Assembly: GCA_021531755.1 (NCBI GenBank)
Contig: JADYUK010000013.1
Span: 1-64,000 of the forward strand
DNA length: 64,000 nucleotides
Origin: Hoylesella loescheii
GTDB taxonomy: Bacteria; Bacteroidota; Bacteroidia; Bacteroidales; Bacteroidaceae
Reading direction: 5' to 3'
Below are positions 54,339-63,482 of this stretch, in pieces. Positions within the stretch are counted from its first letter, which is position 1. Each line of letters opens with the position of its first letter. The notes beneath the pieces were generated by a model, which worked only from the letters and a program-made list of their open reading frames with translations, did not search any database and was not told the DNA's origin. A program made the translations under genes and the position numbers.

Positions 54339-55536
54339 CCATCCCCCTCCCCTATTATGCTATACGGATTCAGTTTATGGCCGAAAGACCATAATCCGTC
54401 TACACCCCCATGCATCGAATAAGAATTCCAATCCCCCCCGGGGAAGACCATCCGGGAGAGGTTATACCTCTGCTCGATAGCTTATCTCATATTGAGAAAC
54501 CTCACCAAATTTAGTTTCATTAACAAAACAGAGGTGCCAGAAAATCCCCCAAGTTTTCATCACAGAACATTCTATCACTGGAAATATGCCTGCTTATGAC
54601 AGCGAGAACAGACCAAAACGACTCACCACATCTTAGACTTTGCTACCATCATGGCGCATATTGTGGGGCGAAGCAATAGTCCACACGTGCTCAAACGCTC
54701 AGAATCACTGCCCAACACGCTACCTTTGACGTCATAAACCAATACCTCTCACTGCCTATCACACACCGAGGTTTCTTCTATCGCCCCCCAACAGGCTGAT
54801 TATAAAGCACATAACAACCCAAATGATTTTTCACGATTTTCATCCACGGCCTTGATGCGGATTGTTCCACTTATAATATCTCTGTTAAAAACTATATAGT
54901 TTTCTTATTTTATATAAACAAATTGTGAACGACATAGTTTTCGGGAAACATGGTCTTTGAATTATCCGTACAGAATTATATCCGTCGCTTGTCCAAACCG
55001 TCGACAAAGTGAATCGGGCTAAAGACTGCCGGTATATATCGAATGAGATACAGCATCATTGAGAAATTCCGATATTATATCCATAACGGAGAATTACAAT
55101 GATTATTCAACAAATCCAAGAAACTGTGTTCATATCATATTAATGTCTTGATTAATATACGGCTGGGGACAAACGAACTCAAGTGGTCTGCCGAGCATAA
55201 GATGACAAGTCGAACCATTAGTCCAAGCATGTGCCATCCCTCTCCAATCTCAAACTATACAGACCACTCGTCATGTCCCGTCCGGGCAGTGGGTTCCAGC
55301 AACAATAGCCCCCGCGCTTTGCTCTTCTGCCTATAGCCCTTGGACAATGGGCTTATCGGAATACGCCATATGTTATTTATATCATAACTTAATTTTTTTC
55401 AAAAAGCTACCAAGCAGTTATAAACGTATGTTAGACGGGACACGGAAAATGTTAAAATGGGACAAAATTAAGCCAGAAAAGCGAGTGATAAAGCCACTTT
55501 GCATTAACTTTGCATCTGCGAACAATATAAAAGTTA
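54339..55536. other. 1.2-kb region without genes between crcB and the DegP-type gene
   Basis: No open frame with protein character and no RNA I can name. It includes a 16-base palindrome AAAACTATATAGTTTT (54888-54903) and, at its right end, a possible -7 box TAACTTTG (55505-55512) for the protease gene. Confidence 0.6.
55505..55512 (+). promoter_or_regulatory. Possible -7 box of the DegP-type gene
   Basis: TAACTTTG lies 24 bases before the ATG at 55537. No -33 element with correct spacing is obvious. Confidence 0.55.
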
Positions 55537-56997
55537 ATGAAGATGAACAATACATTACTTCTCACAGCAAGTATACTCGCAATGTCATGCGCGGGTTTGG
55601 CAACAGTAAAGACAAACGCATCAACGACAGCAATAGCAGCCCCTGTGCCAGGTCAGCCAGTTGACCTCACTGTGGCAGCGGAACGTGCCCTCCCATGTGT
55701 CGCACATATCAAATATCTACAAAACTCAAAAGTGCAGGAGGTCGAGATGCAGGGAGACCCCTTCGGCGACATGTTCGACCCCTTCGGATTCTTCGGCCAG
55801 AGAGGACAGGGCCAGAACCAGAAACGGAAAGTCCAGACACCGAAGCGTGAGGGGACAGGCTCAGGCGTCATCATAAGCTCTGACGGATACATCGTGACAA
55901 ACAACCATGTCGTAGAGGGTGCCGACGAGCTCACCGTGACACTGAACGACAACCGTGAGTTCTCGGCACGCATCATCGGCACAGACAAATCGACCGATCT
56001 CGCCCTAATAAAGATAAACGGGAACAACCTGCCTGCCATCAAGGTTGTATCGTCAGACGATATAAAGGTCGGGGAATGGGTTCTCGCCATAGGCCACCCC
56101 TTCAATCTCCGTGCTACAGTGACGGCAGGAATCGTATCGGCCAAGGCACGCTCATTGGGTGCTAACGGCGTGGAGGCTTTCATACAGACTGACGCAGCCA
56201 TAAACGCGGGAAACTCAGGAGGAGCGCTCGTCAATGCCAACGGAGAGCTGATAGGCATCAACGCCATGCTATACTCACAGACAGGAAACTTCACAGGATA
56301 TGGATTCGCTATCCCGACAACGATAATGAACAAGGTCGTGGCTGACCTCAAGCAGTATGGCACTGTGCAGAGAGGACTCATAGGCATACAGGGAACAGAC
56401 GCCAGAGCTTATATCGACTCACAGAAAGATCAGCAGAAAGAGGTCGACCTCGGCACAAACGACGGAATATACATAGCAGAAGTCAGCGATGACGGTGCAG
56501 CACAAGAGGCCGGACTGATGAAGGGAGATGTCATTGTCGGTATCGACGGACGTAATGTGAGCAAGATGGCTGAGCTACAAGAATATCTCGCGACAAAGCG
56601 TCCGGGAGACAAGGTCAATGTGACATACCTCAGAAAGAAATCCAAGAAGAGCGTTGTCATAACCCTGAGAAACGAGCAGGGGACAACAAAGGTAGTCAAG
56701 GATGCTGACCTCGATATCCTTGGAGCACATTTCCGCGAGCTGAACGAGAACGAGAAGAACGAGCTGAATGTCAGCTACGGACTGAAAGTCATAAAGGTAG
56801 GTGCAGGCAAGTTCAAGGACCAGGGTGTCCCAACAGGATTCTGCATACAAAAGGTCAACGAGATAAGCGTGAAGACTATAAACGACCTGAACAAGATTGT
56901 AAAGGACGCAAGCAAGTCTAAATCGCCCGTACTCTACATCCAAGGCATTTATCCTTCAGGGAAGAAGGGATACTTCGCTGTACCTCTCGAGGAATAA
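55537..56997 (+). CDS. degP: DegP/HtrA-type periplasmic serine protease with two PDZ domains
   Basis: A 486-residue exported protease and probable chaperone for envelope proteins. The N-terminus has a signal sequence with MSCAGLA, which could be a lipobox-like site but is not a clear one. The catalytic triad is H124 (TNNHVV), D154 (STDLALI) and S227 (AGNSGG). A Gly/Gln-rich LA-loop lies at about 74-100. PDZ1 covers about 290-385 and PDZ2 about 400-485. It is a single gene with its own hairpin terminator. Confidence 0.95.
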   Translation: MKMNNTLLLTASILAMSCAGLATVKTNASTTAIAAPVPGQPVDLTVAAERALPCVAHIKYLQNSKVQEVEMQGDPFGDMFDPFGFFGQRGQGQNQKRKVQTPKREGTGSGVIISSDGYIVTNNHVVEGADELTVTLNDNREFSARIIGTDKSTDLALIKINGNNLPAIKVVSSDDIKVGEWVLAIGHPFNLRATVTAGIVSAKARSLGANGVEAFIQTDAAINAGNSGGALVNANGELIGINAMLYSQTGNFTGYGFAIPTTIMNKVVADLKQYGTVQRGLIGIQGTDARAYIDSQKDQQKEVDLGTNDGIYIAEVSDDGAAQEAGLMKGDVIVGIDGRNVSKMAELQEYLATKRPGDKVNVTYLRKKSKKSVVITLRNEQGTTKVVKDADLDILGAHFRELNENEKNELNVSYGLKVIKVGAGKFKDQGVPTGFCIQKVNEISVKTINDLNKIVKDASKSKSPVLYIQGIYPSGKKGYFAVPLEE

Positions 56998-57010
56998 TCC
57001 CATGCGTGAA

Positions 57011-57053
57011 AAGGAGATGCCTGATAAGCAACATAAGCTGCAGGCATCTCCTT
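57011..57053 (+). terminator. Perfect 13-bp hairpin after degP
   Basis: AAGGAGATGCCTG (57011-57023) and CAGGCATCTCCTT (57041-57053) pair exactly, starting 14 bases after the stop codon. Confidence 0.85.
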
Positions 57054-57195
57054 GACATGGTTTAAAATAACGCTTTTGCCATCAGTGAAATCCACATGGG
57101 GGCTTCAACGCCGTTCCTCACTCCTATGGGGAAAAACGCATGACAGTCATGTCTGCCCAGACGTTGAGAGGAAAGTCTCACCGAACAGGATACGG

Positions 57196-57331
57196 AACGT
57201 TTTCGTTAAGCGAGAGCAGAGAAAGCTTGCTATGCCGAGCGGAGAAAATGAAGACGAAGTCAACGTTTTCGTTAAGCGAGAGCAGAGAAAGCTTGCTTGC
57301 TATGCCGAGCGGAGAAAACGAAGACGAAGTC
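57196..57331 (+). repeat. Tandem pair of repeat units (66 and 70 bases) before moxR
   Basis: AACGTTTTCGTTAAGCGAGA... occurs at 57196-57261 and again at 57262-57331. The units differ by an extra TTGC in the second and one base near the end. Their TTTTCGTTAAG start matches copies A and B. Confidence 0.85.
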
Positions 57332-57335
57332 AACG

Positions 57336-57391
57336 TTTTCATTAAGTCAAAAGACCAAAGAGGGCTTGTTCACTTTGGCTTGACGAGAAAA
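57336..57391 (+). repeat. Dispersed palindromic repeat, copy C
   Basis: TTTTCATTAAGTCAAAAGAC... differs from copy B at about six of 55 positions and keeps the CCAAAG/CTTTGG stem. It directly follows the tandem pair and ends 29 bases before the first in-frame ATG of moxR. Confidence 0.8.
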
Positions 57392-57479
57392 CATCTGTAT
57401 TTTTACGAACACCAAACAGATGGCGACACATAAGATAACAGACCGAAACAACAACAACAATAACATTCAAAGCAAAGAT

Positions 57480-58463
57480 ATGGACATCAGAGAACTTAAC
57501 ATAAGGATTGAGCAGGAGTCAGGGTTCGTCCAGAACCTAACAAGCGGCATGGACAAGGTCATCATAGGACAGAAGCACCTCGTAGACTCCCTGCTGATAT
57601 CTCTCCTCAGCGACGGACACATTCTTCTTGAGGGTGTCCCTGGACTCGCCAAGACACTCGCCATCAATACATTATCCAAACTCGTCGCGGCAGATTTTAG
57701 CCGCATACAGTTCACTCCTGACCTACTCCCAGCCGATGTGACCGGCACAATGGTCTACTCACAGAAGGACGAGAAGTTCCATGTCAAGCAGGGTCCCGTC
57801 TTTGCCAACTTCGTCCTTGCCGATGAGGTGAACCGTGCTCCGGCAAAGGTTCAGTCAGCTCTCCTCGAGGCCATGCAGGAGCATCAGGTGACAATAGGCG
57901 ACAATACATTCCGCCTGCCAGACCCATTCCTCGTTATGGCAACCCAGAACCCTATCGAGCAGGAAGGCACCTACCCTCTCCCTGAGGCCCAGAGGGACCG
58001 TTTCATGCTCAAAGTGGTGATAGGATATCCCACCCTTGAGGAGGAGAAGCTCATCATACGTGAGAATCTCGCAGGCTCTCTTCCAGAGGTATCACCCGTC
58101 ATTAGCAAAGAGGAGATAGCACGCGCAAGAAATATTGTCAGGGAAGTGTATATCGACGAGAAGATTGAACAATACATAGCAGACATCGTCTTCGCGACAA
58201 GATATCCAGAAAGATACGGACTTGACGGGCTGAAGGCTCTCATATCATTCGGAGGCTCTCCACGTGCATCGATAAATCTCGCTAAGGCAGCAAGAGCCTA
58301 TGCGTTCATAAAGCGCAGAGGATATGTAGTGCCAGAGGATGTTCGTGCGATGGCATACGATGTCCTGCGCCACCGCATAGGAATGTCATATGAGGCAGAG
58401 GCCACCAACGTGACTACAGAGGAGATTATATCCCAGATAATCAACAAGGTGCAGGTGCCATAA
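57480..58463 (+). CDS. MoxR family AAA+ ATPase
   Basis: A chaperone-like ATPase that works with vWA-domain proteins. I start at MDIRELNIRIEQESGF (327 residues); an in-frame ATG at 57420 adds 20 residues (with a run of Asn) that lack family likeness, though it lies just after repeat copy C. Motifs are Walker A EGVPGLAKT, Walker B FVLADEVNRAPAKVQSALLEAM, sensor 1 VMATQNPIEQEGTYPLPEAQRDRF and the C-terminal GGSPRAS. It is the first gene of the Bat operon, which in Bacteroides is linked to oxygen tolerance. Confidence 0.95.
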   Translation: MDIRELNIRIEQESGFVQNLTSGMDKVIIGQKHLVDSLLISLLSDGHILLEGVPGLAKTLAINTLSKLVAADFSRIQFTPDLLPADVTGTMVYSQKDEKFHVKQGPVFANFVLADEVNRAPAKVQSALLEAMQEHQVTIGDNTFRLPDPFLVMATQNPIEQEGTYPLPEAQRDRFMLKVVIGYPTLEEEKLIIRENLAGSLPEVSPVISKEEIARARNIVREVYIDEKIEQYIADIVFATRYPERYGLDGLKALISFGGSPRASINLAKAARAYAFIKRRGYVVPEDVRAMAYDVLRHRIGMSYEAEATNVTTEEIISQIINKVQVP

Positions 58464-58932
58464 AAAAGGCAGAATAAATTTCACCCCGCATGCAGAGCGG
58501 ACAAGATGGAAAGGCCATTGTTGTCAAAGAAAGATGCTTCACGTGGGGAAGAGTATAGCAGACTTCGACTCACGGCTCACGTAACAGAAGAAAAACAGTT
58601 GCTGTGGACTTAAGTCATAGACATGGGACATAAAGTTGAGCAAGAGAATGATTGCCCTAATACGCCCCCATGTAATCTGCTTCACATCACTCCCACCACC
58701 GACAGGTCTCTCTGTAAGCGTGTGGTGGCCTATGCCCTTGCCCATCAATTACCGTTAATGGTAACAGCATTACCCCATGCCGGCCTCTGATTCAAACAGC
58801 TTCAAAGCTTTGGGGACAGCCAGCCCACGTCTCGTTTGAGGAAATGCGGTATCATGCTACAGTCAGACTTCAAAAAAATCCTGTAGCCGTCACCGTTTGC
58901 GATGCAGCCCCAAAAAGAAAACTCTCCAAAAG
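58464..58932. other. 469-base gap between moxR and the DUF58 gene
   Basis: I see no gene and no clear terminator. The size is unusual inside an operon that is normally compact. Confidence 0.5.
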
Positions 58933-59802
58933 ATGAACACCAACGACATACTCTCAAAAGTAAGAAAGATTGAGATCAAGACCCGTGGTCTCAGCAATAA
59001 CATCTTCGCAGGACAATACCACTCCGCATTCAAAGGGCGTGGTATGGCATTCTCTGAGGTAAGGGAATACCAGTTCGGCGACGATGTGAGAGATATCGAC
59101 TGGAATGTCACCGCCCGGTTTCATCGTCCTTATGTAAAGATATTCGAAGAAGAACGTGAGCTGACAGTGATGCTCATGGTTGACGTCTCAGGTTCTCTCG
59201 CCTTTGGCTCACAGTATCAGGAGAAACGTGAGATGGTTACAGAGATAGCTGCAACGATAGCATTCTCAGCCATACAGAACAATGACAAGATTGGCGTAAT
59301 ATTCTTTTCTGACCATATAGAGAAATATATCCCTCCTAAAAAAGGAAGGAAACACATACTCTACATAATACGCACCCTGCTCGACTTCCACCCTGAAAGC
59401 AACCGCACGGATATCACAAACGCAATAGAGACCCTCACCCGCCTGCAGAAGAGACGCTGTACAGCCTTCATGCTCAGCGATTTCTACCAGCAGAAACCTT
59501 TCATGAAAGAGCTACAGATATGCAACAAGAAACATGACATTGTAGCCATACAGGTTTACGACCGCAGGGACGCAGAACTTCCTGACATAGGGCTCATGCG
59601 TGTCAGGGACGCAGAGACTGGACATGAGGAATATCTCGACACGTCGTCGGCACGGGTGCGCAATGCATACCACACCCAATGGAAAGAAAGGCAGCAGCGG
59701 CTTACAGATACATTGTCCCGATCAGGAGTGGACTCGATATCTGTCTCGACAGCAGATGACTATGTGAAACATCTGATGATGCTCTTCAAACAAAGAAGCT
59801 AA
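58933..59802 (+). CDS. DUF58 domain (vWA-like) protein of the Bat operon
   Basis: A 289-residue protein started at MNTNDILSKVRKIEIKTRG; an ATG 36 bases earlier adds a basic stretch that does not resemble the family. The DUF58 signature FKGRGMAFSEVREYQFGDDVRDIDWNVTAR lies at about 38-67 (quoted here only as a range with key residues GDD and DIDW), and a MIDAS-like VDVSGSLAFG follows at about 92. It probably serves as partner of MoxR. The next gene starts 46 bases on. Confidence 0.93.
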   Translation: MNTNDILSKVRKIEIKTRGLSNNIFAGQYHSAFKGRGMAFSEVREYQFGDDVRDIDWNVTARFHRPYVKIFEEERELTVMLMVDVSGSLAFGSQYQEKREMVTEIAATIAFSAIQNNDKIGVIFFSDHIEKYIPPKKGRKHILYIIRTLLDFHPESNRTDITNAIETLTRLQKRRCTAFMLSDFYQQKPFMKELQICNKKHDIVAIQVYDRRDAELPDIGLMRVRDAETGHEEYLDTSSARVRNAYHTQWKERQQRLTDTLSRSGVDSISVSTADDYVKHLMMLFKQRS

Positions 59803-59848
59803 GAAGCAGCAAAGAACTACTGCCATAAGATACTACCAAAAAGGATCA

Positions 59849-60916
59849 ATGAAAAGACTATTATTCATATTACTAACCATCATACCGATAGCCTCATACG
59901 CCCAGAAAGTGCAGGTTGACGAGGAACTCGACTCCATAGGTATCGTCATGGGCGACCAATGTCACCTGTTCCTTTCCGTCACAACTCCAAAAGGCTCAGA
60001 CGTTATGTTTCCCGACTTCTCAAAGCAGAAACTGTTGGCTCCAGGCATTGAAGTTGTAGAGCAGATGAGGGGAGACAGCATCATGAACGACGACGGCACA
60101 CTAAGACAAACCGTTGTCTACACAATAACATCGTTCGAGCCGAAGCTCCACTATATCCCGCCACTGTCAGTCATTGTTGGTGGCAAGAAACATCTTGGGA
60201 AAAAACTTGCATTGAAGGTATTTGACGTACCTGTCGACACTACAAAGCTTGACCAGTTCTTTCCACCCAAAGGAATACAGACAAACCCTTTCAGCTGGAA
60301 AGAGTGGATACCATCGACCTTGCTCTACGCGACAGCCTCACTTCTCGCTGTCCTTGCTGTGCTGTTCTATCTCATGCGTAAGGGCAACAGCCCGATACGG
60401 ATATCATTCCGCATAATCCGACGTGTACCAGCACATATCAAGGCCATGACAGCAATAGAGAGAATAAAGGAGACAAAACTCGATATCACTGGCGACCAGA
60501 AAGAGTATTACACACGTCTGACAGACACCCTCAGGATATATCTTAAAGAGAGATTCGGATTCTCGGCCATGGAGATGACGACATCAGAGATAATCCACCG
60601 CCTTAAAGACGAGAACCCCACAAAGGTTGCCGAGTTGAGAGAGCTCTTTGAAACTGCCGACCTCGTCAAGTTCGCAAAATTCTCAACACTCGAGAATGAG
60701 AACGACCGCAACCTTGTATGCGCTATAGACTTCATAAACTCAACAAAGACCGAAGAGACAATTGTCGAGCAGCGTGAGGAAGAGCAGCTGACAGAAAAAC
60801 AGCGGCAGATAAATGTCACACAACAAACGCTGAAATGGGCAACTCGTATCGCAGCCATACTTGCAACACTGTTGTTAGGATTGTCCCTTTATAACATTGC
60901 GACACTGATTGAATAA
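59849..60916 (+). CDS. Bat operon membrane protein (BatX / DUF4381-like)
   Basis: A 355-residue protein with a signal peptide (MKRLLFILLTIIPIASYA), a periplasmic beta-rich part (20-150), a transmembrane helix (about 154-174), a cytoplasmic helical part with ERIKETKLDITGDQKEYYTRL, and a second TM helix at the C-terminus (about 331-352). The position between DUF58 and the first vWA gene is that of the BatX-type protein in Bacteroidetes. Its function is unknown; it may scaffold the vWA proteins. I am fairly sure of context, less of family name. Confidence 0.75.
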   Translation: MKRLLFILLTIIPIASYAQKVQVDEELDSIGIVMGDQCHLFLSVTTPKGSDVMFPDFSKQKLLAPGIEVVEQMRGDSIMNDDGTLRQTVVYTITSFEPKLHYIPPLSVIVGGKKHLGKKLALKVFDVPVDTTKLDQFFPPKGIQTNPFSWKEWIPSTLLYATASLLAVLAVLFYLMRKGNSPIRISFRIIRRVPAHIKAMTAIERIKETKLDITGDQKEYYTRLTDTLRIYLKERFGFSAMEMTTSEIIHRLKDENPTKVAELRELFETADLVKFAKFSTLENENDRNLVCAIDFINSTKTEETIVEQREEEQLTEKQRQINVTQQTLKWATRIAAILATLLLGLSLYNIATLIE

Positions 60917-61194
60917 TGCATAAACTATGTATATCAATGAGACGCAGGGGCTGAGGAAACATGCGGATGCCACATTGACCGTATGAGAGGAAACACCCTG
61001 GCCAAGCCACCCTCCACACTATTAGCATCTATCCGGCATAGACTGTTAAATAAGGTAATATCCAAAAGGAAAGAACCTGCAAAGTGTGTAGCTCCCGTTT
61101 CATCGACATCATTGCTGAACAAAGGCTTGCACCCAGCCAAACCATTACTCCAAGTCAAAATATACAGTGACACGGAGACAAGAAAAATACAAAC

Positions 61195-62193
61195 ATGGAA
61201 TTTGCGAACAAAGAATATTTTCTGCTCCTACTCCTATTGATACCATATCTTGTATGGTATTTCCAATTCAGGAAGAAGTCAGAACCGACAATGACCCTCA
61301 GCGACACATGGTTACTGAAGGACGCCCCGAAGACATTGCGCCAAAGGCTCGTCTGGATCCCCATGGCCTTGAGGTGCATGACGCTGGCGCTACTTGTGAT
61401 AGTACTCTGCCGTCCGCAGACACGCAATGCATGGGATGAACGTACCGTAGAAGGCATAGACATCATGCTCGCCATGGATATATCAACATCCATGCTCGCC
61501 GAGGACCTAAAGCCAAACCGCATGGAGGCAGCAAAGAATGTCGCCTCATCATTCATTTCTGACCGCCCTAACGACAACATAGGCCTGACAATATTCGCTG
61601 GCGAGGCATTCACCCAATGCCCAATGACAACAGACCACGCATCATTGCTTAGCCTTTTGCAGAATACAAGGACTGACCTTGTGAAACGAGGACTCATTGA
61701 GGACGGAACCGCCATTGGTATGGGACTCGCTAATGCTGTGACAAGACTTAAAGACTCGAAAGCTAAATCAAAAGTCGTGATTCTGCTCACAGACGGATCA
61801 AACAACGCGGGAGAAATATCACCACTGACATCAGCTGAAATAGCAAAAAGCCTAGGTATACGAATTTATACAATAGGCGTGGGAACAAACAACGTAGCAC
61901 CATACCCGATACCTGTAGGAGGAGGAGTGCAGTATGTGAACATCCCTGTTGAGATAGACGGTAAGACACTCGCTGAGATAGCCCAGAAGACCGATGGCAG
62001 CTATTACCGTGCGACAAATAACAGCGAGCTGAAAAGAATATACAGCGACATTGACAAGCTTGAAAGGTCAAAACTGAACGTGAAGAAATTCTCAAAGAGG
62101 TACGAGGCATTCCAACCCTATGCCATACTCGCACTCCTCACTCTGCTGGCAGAGATACTGTTGAGAATGACCTACTTCAGAAGAATCCCCTAA
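61195..62193 (+). CDS. batA: BatA, vWA-domain membrane protein
   Basis: A 332-residue protein with N-terminal transmembrane segments (about 8-24 and 57-73), a vWA domain (about 88-290) and a final transmembrane helix (about 305-325). The MIDAS site is D95-ISTS-99 with a later LTDGSNNAG. In Bacteroides the bat genes are associated with aerotolerance. It lies 278 bases after the BatX-like gene and 260 before batB, unusually loose spacing. Confidence 0.93.
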   Translation: MEFANKEYFLLLLLLIPYLVWYFQFRKKSEPTMTLSDTWLLKDAPKTLRQRLVWIPMALRCMTLALLVIVLCRPQTRNAWDERTVEGIDIMLAMDISTSMLAEDLKPNRMEAAKNVASSFISDRPNDNIGLTIFAGEAFTQCPMTTDHASLLSLLQNTRTDLVKRGLIEDGTAIGMGLANAVTRLKDSKAKSKVVILLTDGSNNAGEISPLTSAEIAKSLGIRIYTIGVGTNNVAPYPIPVGGGVQYVNIPVEIDGKTLAEIAQKTDGSYYRATNNSELKRIYSDIDKLERSKLNVKKFSKRYEAFQPYAILALLTLLAEILLRMTYFRRIP

Positions 62194-62453
62194 ATCACTA
62201 TAACAAGATCTGGCTGGAGGACAAAGGCATAACATGCCGGACCGCTGCACCCCACACAGTCTCACATACGATACTGGCCTCAGGAAATAAAGAAAAGAAC
62301 AGGAGGCAAGGTAACTGTGCAAGGAATGATGAAAGAAAGAAAGAAGAAAATGTTCTGGAGTCTTTCCGACACAAGGTCTTCTTTGCATAGACAGGTATGT
62401 GATGGCAGAAAAAGTAAAGAGACAAAGCAAACAGAAATAACAGATTAGGAAGA

Positions 62454-63482
62454 ATGAGATTTGAAGACCCTACATACCTTTATCTCCTCGCAATAATCCC
62501 ATTGCTCTTTTTGATTAGATGCTGGATGCTGTGGCGTCGTAACAAAGCATTAAGGACATGGGGAGAGAAGGAGCTGACACGTCGGCAGATGCCAAATGCA
62601 TCACGCCATAGACCTATGATAAAGTTCTGTATCGTTATGGTTGCCCTGGCTATGATTGTCATCATGCTGGCACGCCCACAGATGGGAACAAAAATAAGCA
62701 ATGAGAAACGCCATGGCATAGAAGCCATCATATGTCTTGACATCTCAAACTCAATGATGGCAGAAGATGTGAGCCCCTCACGTCTCGACAAGTCAAAAAT
62801 GCTTGTAGAGAATATGGTCGACAACTTCACTAACGACAAGATAGGCCTCATCGTCTTCGCAGGAAGTGCATTCACCCAGCTCCCGATAACAGCCGACTAT
62901 GTGTCCGCAAAGATGTTCCTTCAGAATGCAGTGCCATCACTCATTGAAGAACAGGGAACAGACATCGCAAGAGCAATAACACTGGCCAGGAACAACTTCA
63001 CACAACAAAAGAACATAGGGCGCGCCATAATAATCATCACTGACGGTGAAGACCATGAAGGAGGAGCACAGGAAGCGGCAAAAGAGGCAAAGAAAGCTGG
63101 CATGAGGGTCTTCATCCTTGGTGTAGGAAGTAAACAAGGAGCACCCATCCCCGACGGGAATGGCGGATTCATGACCGACAATCATGGAGAGACAGTAATG
63201 ACTGCTCTCAACGAGAAGATGTGTCAGGACATCGCCGCAGCCGGAAGTGGAACCTACATCCATGTTGACAACACTAACGAGGCACAGGAAAGACTGAACA
63301 AGGAAATAGCCAAAATGCAGAAGAGCGATGTCTCAAGTGTCATCTACAGCGAGTATGACGAGCAGTTCCAGATTATTGGATTCTTAGCCATTCTTCTTCT
63401 TGTTGCAGAAGTTCTGGTATATGAATGCAAACCAATGTGGCAGCAGAAGATTAGTCTCTTTAAGTCAAAGGAAACCAAATGA
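62454..63482 (+). CDS. batB: BatB, vWA-domain membrane protein
   Basis: A 342-residue paralogue of BatA with transmembrane segments at about 9-25, 57-74 and 305-325. The MIDAS residues are D96-ISNS-100 and a later TDGEDHEGGA. Its stop codon overlaps the batC start (ATGA at 63479-63482), showing translational coupling. Confidence 0.93.
   Translation: MRFEDPTYLYLLAIIPLLFLIRCWMLWRRNKALRTWGEKELTRRQMPNASRHRPMIKFCIVMVALAMIVIMLARPQMGTKISNEKRHGIEAIICLDISNSMMAEDVSPSRLDKSKMLVENMVDNFTNDKIGLIVFAGSAFTQLPITADYVSAKMFLQNAVPSLIEEQGTDIARAITLARNNFTQQKNIGRAIIIITDGEDHEGGAQEAAKEAKKAGMRVFILGVGSKQGAPIPDGNGGFMTDNHGETVMTALNEKMCQDIAAAGSGTYIHVDNTNEAQERLNKEIAKMQKSDVSSVIYSEYDEQFQIIGFLAILLLVAEVLVYECKPMWQQKISLFKSKETK

Larger units (their letters stand above)
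56998..57479. other. 482-base gap between degP and moxR, with repeats
   Basis: Contains the degP terminator, then a tandem pair and a third copy of the palindromic repeat family, then the region before the MoxR start. No independent gene is supported. Confidence 0.65.

Noticed and set aside
55653-56387. 244-codon open frame on the minus strand
   Set aside because: It is antisense to the DegP-type gene, whose catalytic motifs are intact; the frame has no recognisable domain.
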